Shown here in pieces: positions 54,697-64,000 of a stretch of DNA of 64,000 bases. The notes beneath the pieces were generated by a model. It did no database searches. It was not told where the DNA came from and saw only the letters and a list, made by a program, of their open reading frames with translations. The translations under genes were made by a program, and so were the position numbers. The stretch is taken from assembly GCA_012295275.1 (NCBI GenBank), contig CM022676.1, forward strand, positions 7,972,531 to 8,036,530, given 5' to 3'. Source of the stretch: Chrysomallon squamiferum. Its lineage: Eukaryota > Mollusca > Gastropoda > Neomphalida > Peltospiridae. Every line of letters starts with the position of its first letter. The first letter of the stretch is position 1.

Positions 54697-55347
54697 CGAT
54701 GATTACCCTCCGTTATTGAGCAATCTTTTTAACATCTTCCGCCAAGCGTTCTAGTCTCGTCAGCGGCATCTTACGGAGCTTGTGAGGTCGTGATTGGACT
54801 TTGTGATTCGAGAATGCGTTCCCGAATATTGTCGCTGTGCAGAATCTAACCAGACTTTCCATATGACGTCATAATCTTTGATAGTAGTATTTGTTAATCA
54901 TACACTTCATAAGGCAATTTTATGAACAGATAACAAAGTTAATAACATCTGAGTCTAAATTAAATAGCGAACAATCCGACACTGAATACTAAATAAGAAG
55001 AAACCTGGACTGTGATTCTAAAATGTTGTGTATTTCATAACATGCAACTTAGTTAAAAGAAATAAATAACTGTATTCCATGTTTCAGATACTGAGACAGT
55101 GCCAAAGACTGTACATCAAGACACGGGAAATCTGTATTCTTCTCCTCCAGAGGAAAGACGAAATGACGTACCGCATGAAACCTTAATGCTTGATCGTAAG
55201 TGAACTGATATTAATTAGTGTTAGAGAAGAAAACCAGTTAGACACTTTCATGAAAAAAATTAAACACGTTATGATATTCAAGAAATTAAAACTCGACATC
55301 CAAGATTTTCCATAGAGGAAGGTTCCCTATTATTATAATATATCCCA

Positions 55348-55437
<90 letters not shown>

Positions 55438-57142
55438 TTCTTTTTTCTCCGAGACGTTGGGTTGTGACGTAATGACTGTACAAAAATATACACTTACACA
55501 TCTTGACTTTTGAAATCAAAGGTGTGTACATGTGTTTAGGTATGTATATTTGTATGTATCTATGTATATACACACATACTCATAGAAACATACACAGACA
55601 TACACACACACATATTAATACGATTATTGTAATCTCCACACATGACAAATTTGTTTGTGTATGTTTGGTTTCCATGTAAAACGGGTGATTTTAAACTTTG
55701 ACTCCAAATAACATCAAAATTAAAAAGAGAAAGTCTGACATATGTACCATATGTAAAACTTCATGCATCATTTCATGTTTCAGATGATCAGACTGCACCA
55801 AAGACTGTACATCAAAATGCAAGGAATCTGTATTCTCCTCTAGAGAAAAGACGAAATAACGTCCCGTGTGACGTCATAATGCCTCATAGTAAGTGAACTG
55901 ATACTGAATACCACAGAGAAGAAAGCGAGTATTGTTTGCTAATGATACACTTCGTAAGGCACTTTCACGAAAAATTAAACACGACTGATAAAATTTCAAG
56001 CTAAATTCAGCAGCGAACAAACCAAAACTAACCTAGACTGTGATTCCAAAAATGTTGTGTATTTCCTAACATGCAAGTAATCTAATTAAATAAATAAATG
56101 ACACTGCTATCGCCAAACATTTTAAACTACCTGGCCATATATTCGACGATCATATTGAGCAAAAACTCGGTTCCAAATCTGAAACTGACCTTTAAAGTCT
56201 TGAATGAATGGCGTTTTGCATTCGCACATTACAAACACAAAACAGCATTTGGAGTTAATGGTGAATCGAGAAAATAATTTTCCCATTAATTTACGATGGC
56301 CGCAACGTCGATATCGGCAAAATTTTGAAGGAACAATTATTTAACTTACAAGATCACTATGAAAAATCCGGAAACAGCATTTCCTGTCATAGGTTACGGT
56401 AAAAACCCAGGTATAAAGGACATTTTCGTCTCCGCCCGATTTTCTGAATAATAAATCTGTACAAAGTGGTTTCGAAAGGATTTACGAATTAATTTTAAAA
56501 ATAAAAAAAAGGTACGGAAATGTCTTTAAATGTTTTCAAGCGATCTTATTATTTCCGATTTTTCAAAAAAAAAAGATATATATATTTTGTTTATGTCTGT
56601 TTTGTTTTTATAGATAATGAGAAAGGATAATAGTAGGAAATGTAAGAATATTATCTGTTTAGAGATGTTTGAGAAAGGATAATAGTATGAAGTGTAAGAA
56701 TGTTATCTGTTTAGAATGTTTGAGAAAGGATAACAGTATGAAGTGTAAAAATGTTATCTGTTTAGAGATGTTTGAGAAAGGATAATAGTATGAAGTGTAA
56801 GAATGTTATCTGTTTAGAGATGTTTGAGAAAGGATGCTTTCTAAATAGTTTTTCAAATAACTTCTTTATAATTTTATAAATGTATACTTTTGTTCTAGTA
56901 ATGTATTTTTATACATCTCTCAGCCCCTTTGTATATAGTTTTGAAAAGTTTTATGTATGTAAATAAATGTGTTTAAAATATTATAGCAAGATAATAAATA
57001 TATAGCCAAAGGACCAAAGCACATTGTAATATACATTAAGTGGTCAACTTTAAGTCAACTCGAATACCTAGAGTGCTTAAGTGTATATTTTTACATATGT
57101 ATTATCTCTTCATGTATAGCTACATATATATGTATCTATCTG

Positions 57143-57176
<34 letters not shown>

Positions 57177-57688
57177 CATCTACCTATCTATATATACATC
57201 TATCTATCTATCTATGTATCTATCTACCTATCGATCGATCCATCTATCTGTCTATATATATAAAAAATAGATAGATAGATAAGATAGATAGATTAGATAG
57301 ATAGATTAGATAGATCGATCGATCGACAGATAGATAGATATAAATATATACACACATTAATGCGATTATTGTTTTCTCCACACATCACAATTTTTGTATA
57401 AACGAAAACATAATTTCATTCCATGTTTCAGATAATCAGACTGCACCAGCGGCTGTACATCAAGATACAAGTAATTCATATTGTTCTATAGAAGATAGAG
57501 GATATGAAATCCCATATGACGTCCTATTGCCTGATAGTAAGTGAACTGAAATTAATTAGTGATAGAGAAGAAAACCAGTTAGACACTTTCATGAACAAAA
57601 TTAAACACGTTATGATATTCAAGAAAGTAAAACTCGACATCCAAGATTTTCCAGAGAGGAAGGTTCCCTATTATTATAATATATCCCA

Positions 57689-57751
<63 letters not shown>

Positions 57752-59440
57752 CACACACACACATATTATTTATCTTTTCTTCGAGACGTTGGGTCGTGAC
57801 GTAATGACTGTGCCTAACTTCCCCCATAATAATTGCAATCTGTGTTTTTATATATATATACTTACACATCTTGACTTTTGAACTTAAAGGTATGTATATG
57901 TGTTTAGGTATGTATGTTTGTATTTATCTATGTGTATACCCACATACTCACAGAAACATACACACACAAACACATATTAATGCGATTATTGTAATTTCCA
58001 CACATGACAATTTTTATGTAAATGAAAACATAATTTCATTCCATCATTCCATGTTTCAGATGATCAGACTGAATCAAACACTGTACATCAAAATGCAGGG
58101 AATCTGTATTCTCCTCTAGACGAAAGACGAAATAACGTCCCGTATGACGTCTTAATGCCTCATAGTAAGTGAACTGATACTGAAAATCACAGATAAGAAA
58201 GCGAGTATTGTTTGCTAATGATACACTTCGTAAGGCACTTTCACGGAAAATTAAACACGACTGATAAAATCTCAAGCTAAATTCAGCAGCGAACAAACCA
58301 AAACTAACATTGACTGTGATTCCAAAAATGTTGTGTATTTCCTAACATGCAAGTAATCTGAATAAATAAATAAATAACTGTGTCGGCCAAACACAAAACA
58401 TGTTACGAGTTAGAACTGTTTGTCACAAATGTGATATTAGGCATGAAGTTGACATTCCTATCGCCAAACATTTTAAACTACCTTGCCATATATTGGAGGA
58501 TCATTTCCGAATGTGAAACTTACGTTTAAAGACTTGAACGAATGGCGTTTTGCATTCGCACATTACAAACACAAAAAACACATGGTCCAAAGCACATTGT
58601 AATAAACATTACAGTGGTCAACTTTAAGTCAACTCGAATACGTAGAGTGTTTAAGTGTATATTTTTACATGTGCATTATCTTTCTCTGTAAAGTGACATA
58701 ACTATCTATCTATATATCTATCTGTCTGTATGTCTATCTATCTATCTATCTATCTATCTATATATATATATTTATATATTTATACACACACACACACATT
58801 ATAGGGAGTATCGTTTTCTCCGTATATCACAATTTCTATATAAACGAAAACATAGTTTAATTTCATGTTTCAGATAATCAGTCTGTTACATCCGCTGTAC
58901 ATCAAAATATAGAGAATCCATATTCTCCTCTAGATGAAAGACGAAATGACGTCCCATATGACGTCTTAATGTTTAACAGTGAGTGAACTGATATTAATTA
59001 ATGATACAGAAGTAAACGAGTATTGTTTGTTAAGCATACACTTATTTAGACACTTTCATGAAAAAATAAACAAGGTTGTTTCACCGTTATGAATACAAGA
59101 AACTAAAACTGGACATCCACGATTTTCCAGACATATACACACATACACTCGCAACACACACACACACACACACAGACACACACACACACAGACACACACA
59201 TATATGCAGAGACACATGCACTTTCACACATTGATGTATCCTCATAGTAAGTGAACTGACATTGAAAATCACGGAGAAGAAAGCGAGTATTGTTTGCTAA
59301 TGATACACTTCGTAAGGCACTTTCACGAAAAATTAAACACCACTGATAAAATCTCAAGCTATATTCAGCAGCGAACAAACCAAAACTAACCTAGACTGTG
59401 ATTCCAAAATTGTTGTGTATTTCCTAACATGCAAGTAAAA

Positions 59441-59479
<39 letters not shown>

Positions 59480-59753
59480 CTATGTCGGCCAAACACAAAA
59501 CATGTTACGAGTTAGAACTGTTTGTCACAAATGCAATATTAGGCATGAAGTTGACATTCATATCACCAAACATTTTAACCTACCTGGCCATATATTCGAC
59601 GATCATTTTGAGCAAAAACTCGGTTCAAAAACTGAAACCGACCTTTAAAGACTTGAACGAATGGCGTTTTGCATTCGCACTTTACAAACACAAAAAAGCA
59701 TTTGGAGTTAATAGTGAATCAAAAGAATAATTTTCCCATTAATTTACGATGGC

Positions 59754-59810
<57 letters not shown>

Positions 59811-60287
59811 AGACACACACACACACAGACACACATATTTATTACTTTTTCTCCGAGACGTTGCGTCGTGAGTAATGACTGTGCCTAACTTCCCTCATAA
59901 TAATTGCACTCTGTATATATATATCCAAAAATATACACTTACACATCTTGACTTTTGAAATTAAAGGTGTGTATATGTGTTTAGGTATGTATGTTTGTAT
60001 GTATCTATGTATATACCCACATACTCACAGAAACATACACACACAAACACATATTAATGCGATTATTGTAATCTCCACACATGACAACTTTTATGTAAAT
60101 GAAAACATAATTTCATTCCATCATTCCATGTTTCAGATTATCAGACTATCGTTGTAATAAACATTACAGTGGTCAACTTTAAGTCAACTCGAATACCTAG
60201 AGTGCTTAAGTGTATATTTTTACATGTGCATTATCTTTCTCTGTAAAGTGACATAACTATCTATCTATATATCTATCTGTCTGTATG

Positions 60288-60340
<53 letters not shown>

Positions 60341-60756
60341 ATATATATATTTATATATTTATACACAGACACACACACACACACACACACATTATAGGGA
60401 GTATCGTTTTCTCCGTATATCACAATTTCTATATAAACCAAAATATTATTTAATTTCATGTTTCAGATAATCAGTCTGCTCCATCCGCTGTATATCAAAA
60501 TATAGAGAATCCATATTCTCCTCTAGATGAAAGACGAAATAACGTCCCATATGACGTCTTAATGTTTAACAGTGAGTGAACTGATATTAATTAATGATAC
60601 AGAAGTAAACGAGTATTGTTTGTTAAGCATACACTTATTTAGACACTTTCATGAAAAAATAAACAAGGTTGTCTCACCGTTATGATGTACAACAAACTAA
60701 AACTGGACATCCACGATTTTCCAGAGAGGAAGGCTCCCTGTTATTATAATACATCG

Positions 60757-60787
<31 letters not shown>

Positions 60788-61081
60788 TCGCAACACACAC
60801 ACTCGCACACACAGACAAACACACACACACAGACACACACATATATGCAGAGACACATGCACTTTCACACATTGATGTATCCTCATAGTGAGTGAACTGA
60901 CATTGAAAATCACGGAGAAGAAAGCGAGTATTGTTTGCTAATGATACACTTCGTAAGGGACTTTCACGAAAAATTAAACACGACTGATAAAATCTCAAGC
61001 TAAATTCAGCAGCGAACAAACCAAAACTAACCTAGACTGTGATTCCAAAATTGTTGTGTATTTCCTAACATGCAAGTAATA

Positions 61082-61116
<35 letters not shown>

Positions 61117-61546
61117 CTATGTCGGCCAAACACAAAACATGTTACGAGTTAGAACTGTTTGTCACAAATGCAATATTAGGCATGAAGTTGACATTCATAT
61201 CACCAAACATTTTAACCTACCTGGCCATATATTCGACGATCATTTTGAGCAAAAACTCGGTTCAAAAACTGAAACCGACCTTTAAAGACTTGAACGAATG
61301 GCGTTTTGCATTCGCACTTTACAAACACAAAAAAGCATTTGGAGTTAATAGTGAATCAAAAAAATAATTTTCCCATTAATTTACGATGGCCGCACACACA
61401 CACAGACACACACACACACACACACACACAGACACACACACAGACACAGACACACACACACACAGACACACATATTTATTACTTTTTCTCCGAGACGTTG
61501 GGTCGTGAGTAATGACTGTGCCTAACTTCCCTCATAATAATTGCAC

Positions 61547-61603
<57 letters not shown>

Positions 61604-61946
61604 AAAAATATACACTTACACATCTTGACTTTTGAAATTAAAGGTGTGTATATGTGTTTAGGTATGTATGTTTGTATGTATCTATGTATATACCCACATA
61701 CTCACAGAAACATTAATGCGATTATTGTAATCTCCACACATGACAACTTTTATGTAAATGAAAACATAATTTCATTCCATCATTCCATGTTTCAGATTAT
61801 CAGACTATCGTTGTAATAAACATTACAGTGGTCAACTTTAAGTCAACTCGAATACCTAGAGTGCTTAAGTGTATATTTTTACATGTGCATTATCTTTCTC
61901 TGTAAAGTGACATAACTATCTATCTATATATCTATCTGTCTGTATG

Positions 61947-62022
<76 letters not shown>

Positions 62023-62050
62023 TATATTTATATATATATATTTATATATT

Positions 62051-62095
<45 letters not shown>

Positions 62096-62458
62096 TATAG
62101 GGAGTATCGTTTTCTCCGTATATCACAATTTCTATATAAACGAAAACATAATTTAATTTCATGTTTCAGATAATCAGTCTGTTACATCCGCTGTACATCA
62201 AAATATAGAGAATCCATATTCTCCTCTAGATGAAAGACGAAATGACGTCCCATATGACGTCTTAATGTTTAACAGTGAGTGAACTGATATTAATTAATGA
62301 TACAGAAGTAAACGAGTATTGTTTGTTAAGCATACACTTATTTAGACACTTTCATGAAAAAACAAACAATGTTGTTTCACCGTTATGAATACAAGAAACT
62401 AAAACTGGACATCCACGATTTTCCAGAGAGGAAGGCTCCCTGTTATTATAATACATCG

Positions 62459-62493
<35 letters not shown>

Positions 62494-62770
62494 TCGCAAC
62501 ACACACACTCGCAACACACACACTCGCACACACAGTCACACACACACACAGACACACACATATATGCACAGACACATGCACTTTCACACATTGATGTATC
62601 CATGGACTTATTTTCTTACGTGTGTATACGTGTTTATATGTGTGTATATTTCATTGCATGTTTCAGATACTTAGACTGCGCCAGAGTCTGTACATCAGGA
62701 GAGAAGGAATCCATATTCTTCTCTAGAAGTAAGAGGATACGAAGTGCCATATGACGTCATACAAAGATGA
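50196..62770 (+). CDS. U10: IgSF receptor with a long multi-ITAM-like tail
   Basis: Exons: 50196-50253 signal, 50666-50973 IgA, 51488-51751 IgC, 51973-52266 IgB, 52579-52839 IgC, 53550-53666 TM, 54143-54173, 54554-54600, 55088-55195, 55784-55888, 57432-57536, 58060-58164, 58874-58978, 60467-60571, 62170-62274, and a terminal exon from 62667. The tail has five full YxxL/I-x8-YxxL motifs, two half-degenerate ones and one YYTV site. Two defects: IgA has lost one base (308 nt, TGA 50968-50970), and the terminal exon has CAG changed to TAG at 62672, before what would be another ITAM. Because exons are phase 1-1, skipping IgA restores an open frame of 605 codons. It may be functional through skipping, or newly inactivated. 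Confidence 0.75.
50666..50973 (+). pseudogene. U10 IgA exon with one-base deletion
   Basis: [40 protein letters not shown] are intact. The end reads AAACTGAAGTGAGAG where paralogues have AAACTGGAAGTGAGAG, giving TGA at 50968-50970 just before the donor. Confidence 0.85.
51488..51751 (+). CDS. U10 IgC exon 1
   Basis: 264 nt, phase 1-1. [50 protein letters not shown]. Confidence 0.87.
51973..52266 (+). CDS. U10 IgB exon
   Basis: 294 nt, phase 1-1. [46 protein letters not shown]. An 18-nt contraction relative to U4 removes the Cys found there in GQCGV, so the extra disulphide is probably lost. Confidence 0.86.
52579..52839 (+). CDS. U10 IgC exon 2
   Basis: 261 nt, phase 1-1. [50 protein letters not shown]. 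It has a proper ACACAG acceptor, unlike its U4 counterpart. Confidence 0.88.
53550..53666 (+). CDS. U10 transmembrane exon
   Basis: 117 nt, phase 1-1. [17 protein letters not shown], then [18 protein letters not shown] and CKR. Confidence 0.85.
54143..54173 (+). CDS. U10 basic juxtamembrane exon (31 nt)
   Basis: KKKQTSNQQ bordered by split Arg codons. Phase 1 to 2. Confidence 0.82.
54554..54600 (+). CDS. U10 47-nt tail exon
   Basis: [15 protein letters not shown], giving YYTV, a possible single SH2-binding site. Phase 2 to 1. Confidence 0.84.
55088..55195 (+). CDS. U10 degenerate ITAM exon
   Basis: 108 nt, phase 1-1. It has [18 protein letters not shown]: the first site is YSSP and the second tyrosine is His. 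Confidence 0.8.
55784..55888 (+). CDS. U10 half ITAM exon
   Basis: 105 nt, phase 1-1. It has [16 protein letters not shown]: the first YxxL is kept, and the second tyrosine is Cys. Confidence 0.82.
56619..56837. repeat. 52-bp minisatellite, four copies
   Basis: GAGAAAGGATAA starts at 56619, 56671, 56722 and 56774, with a partial fifth at 56826. It lies in the long U10 intron between the 55784 and 57432 exons. Confidence 0.93.
57129..57345. repeat. Inverted CTAT/GATA microsatellite
   Basis: A (CTAT)n run is followed by (GATA)n with ATCGATCGATCG pieces, so the region can fold back on itself. Confidence 0.85.
57432..57536 (+). CDS. U10 ITAM-like exon 1
   Basis: 105 nt, phase 1-1. [16 protein letters not shown], a full motif with an additional spacer tyrosine as in U4. 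Confidence 0.87.
58060..58164 (+). CDS. U10 ITAM-like exon 2
   Basis: 105 nt, phase 1-1. [16 protein letters not shown]. The exon ends MPH before GTAAGT. Confidence 0.87.
58874..58978 (+). CDS. U10 ITAM-like exon 3
   Basis: 105 nt, phase 1-1. [16 protein letters not shown], ending MFN before GTGAGT. Protein-identical to the exon at 62170-62274. Confidence 0.87.
59482..59730 (+). other. 82-codon open segment in a U10 intron
   Basis: It starts [15 protein letters not shown] and recurs almost unchanged at 61119-61367. Diverged copies at about 56105-56280 and 58381-58580 are not fully open. It matches no family I know. The near identity reflects the recent duplication, so it is not evidence for coding. 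Confidence 0.35.
60467..60571 (+). CDS. U10 ITAM-like exon 4
   Basis: 105 nt, phase 1-1. [17 protein letters not shown] copy of exon 3 with a few replacements, including VYQ for VHQ upstream. Confidence 0.87.
61119..61367 (+). other. Second copy of the 82-codon open segment
   Basis: It differs from 59482-59730 by one visible residue at the end (SKK for SKE). It has no splice sites of the family type. Confidence 0.35.
62170..62274 (+). CDS. U10 ITAM-like exon 5
   Basis: 105 nt, phase 1-1. [16 protein letters not shown], the same as exon 3 and about 3.3 kb downstream of it. Confidence 0.87.
62667..62770 (+). CDS. U10 terminal exon, early stop before a sixth ITAM
   Basis: The frame meets TAG at 62672-62674, where paralogues have CAG. 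Beyond it the sequence still encodes [16 protein letters not shown] and a TGA at 62768-62770, like the U4 last exon. The nonsense change removes this last motif. Confidence 0.75.
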
Positions 62771-62774
62771 TAGT

Positions 62775-64000
62775 AAATGAAATGATATCCGTGAATGATA
62801 AAGAAGAGAACAAGTATTGTTTGTTAATCATACACTTCGTCAGGTACTTTCATGAAAAACTAAACAAGGTTAAAATCGTTAAATTAATTTTATTAAAATA
62901 CGAAGATTACGTATATTCAGTTTCTAGAGTCTCACAGGAGTTGAACTCTGTAACTAGCTGTATGTGAGAAAAGTTATACACATTTGAATGAGTTGCTAAA
63001 CGCGAATTCCTTCCATTCATTGCCGTTGTGTGAAGTCTGGCTCTAACTGTGTTGAAATTTGTCACGAAAAGTGGCACATTTGTCATGAAAGATTAACGCA
63101 TTTACAGAAAAACACAAACATGGTTAATCTCAATAATACATATATAGATGTATACTTATATACATACGTACATACATACATACATACATATATATATATA
63201 ACTCTATTTACGTAAAGCATAATCCGCCCAGCAGTAATATGAGTATTACAAAGAGTAGCAGAAGAAGCAGTGTCTTAATAGCACAGTTAAGAGAAGGCAA
63301 ACATGTGTGCTAGATAACCAAGGTTCAAACTGCTCATAAAATGTTATACCTGAATCTTACAGCTTACCCTTTTGTGTTACGTAGACCTAAAGAAAAATAA
63401 ATAAATAAATAAATAAAGGTCTTTGCGATCTGTCTCCTGTTCTGGTATATATATATTTATGCTTCAGCTTTTGTAAAGATACGAAGTACAGGTTTTGATA
63501 ACTGTCGACGTAATATGAGTGAGCATGTGATAGATAGATTGTGCGTGTCTGTTCATGATTATTTTGTGTAAGGGTTTTCTCGTACGTATTTACAGACGCA
63601 AAAGAGAGATTTGACATGCAAGTGCACAGTGTATACGCTTTCCTTTTTATAATTGTTGTTGTTGTTGTTGTTGTTCCTATTATTATTATTATTATTATTA
63701 TTATGTTTTCGTTGTTGTTTTGTTATCATCATTATCATTGTTATCATTTTTATTACTGTTGTTTTTATTGTTGTTGTTGAGTTGTATTATGATTTTTTTA
63801 TTGGTGTTGTTTTTATATTTTTAGTGTTGTCGTCGTTATCATCATTATTATTATCATCATAATTATTGTCGTTGTTGTTGTTGATGCCAGTCGTTTATGT
63901 TGTTTTATCATAACTGTTGTTTTTGTTTTTGTTTTTGTTTCTGTTGTTTTGCTATTGTCGTCATTATTATTGTTGCTATTGTTGTTACTATTACTGCTAT
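62775..64000. other. U10 3' flank and intergenic end
   Basis: 62775-63130 is the family 3' flank. 63270-63640 is a damaged copy of the 27170-27560 segment, including a broken minus-strand signal exon (at 63270-63320). The rest is TTA/TTG repeats to the window edge. Confidence 0.6.

Larger units (their letters stand above)
58599..62600 (+). repeat. Tandem duplication of ITAM-exon unit, about 1.55-1.66 kb
   Basis: The marker GTAATAAACATTACAGTGG occurs at 58599, 60153 and 61813. Each unit carries one full ITAM exon and the same order of CTAT, CA and TA arrays; the first two also carry an 82-codon open segment and the remains of a second, split exon (acceptor at 60137 and 61797, donor ends at about 59238 and 60888). 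An older relative begins near 57024. Confidence 0.88.

Noticed and set aside
56619-56837. CRISPR-like array
   Set aside because: Repeats are contiguous with no spacers, and the window is eukaryotic.
59482-61367. 82-aa frame as a conserved gene
   Set aside because: Two near-identical copies come from one recent tandem duplication, and the older copies are not fully open.

Overview
This is eukaryotic DNA from an animal, most likely a mollusc or another lophotrochozoan. That is an inference from AT-rich sequence, very dense microsatellites (CA, GATA, TTA, CT), short exons with GT-AG introns, and Tc1-like and integrase-type transposon debris. I cannot name the species.

Nearly all recognisable coding sequence belongs to one tandemly duplicated family of immunoglobulin-superfamily (IgSF) transmembrane receptors. 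I numbered the units U1-U10 by position: U1 (19-1441, +, tail only, cut by the left edge), U2 (3516-4334, -, pseudogene), U3 (7230-10243, +, decayed), U4 (12218-17874, +, nearly intact), U5 (20252-25327, -, intact), U6 (29703-32952, -, rearranged), U7 (about 33290-34050, -, fragment), U8 (37696-42942, -, intact, short tail), U9 (45680-46954, -, short and apparently without a membrane segment) and U10 (50196-62770, +, long tail). Orphan or broken signal-peptide exons lie between units at 10.3, 18.5, 18.9, 27.2 and 48.0 kb. The outer units U1, U3, U4 and U10 point right; the central block U5-U9 points left.

The parts list is modular: a signal-peptide exon, a V-like Ig exon ('IgA', with WFVNN and WRCG), a second V-like exon ('IgB', starting GPPNLRG), one or two C2-like exons ('IgC', starting DGP), a transmembrane exon, a short basic exon (31 or 34 nt), a 47-nt exon with one tyrosine, and a series of about 105-nt tail exons. 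Ectodomain exons start and end in phase 1 and so can be shuffled, skipped or duplicated without frame loss. Joined exon lengths are multiples of three for U4 (508 aa), U5 (366 aa), U8 (283 aa), U6 (240 aa) and U9 (152 aa), which strongly supports these models.

The most interesting signal is in the tails. The repeated 105-nt exon encodes YxxL-x8-YxxL (for example YSSLEERRNEVPYDAL), which fits the immunoreceptor ITAM consensus. U4 has three in series and U10 has five full ones plus two half-degenerate ones. In U10 the exons were multiplied by a recent tandem duplication of about 1.6 kb. Other units carry quite different ends: U8 has no tyrosine, U5 ends in a single YTRL, and U6 has a half-ITAM truncated by a homopolymer frameshift. 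The cluster therefore looks like a rapidly turning-over set of paired activating, inhibitory-like and decoy receptors built from shared modules, with clear birth and death of units. Expression and function cannot be shown from sequence alone.
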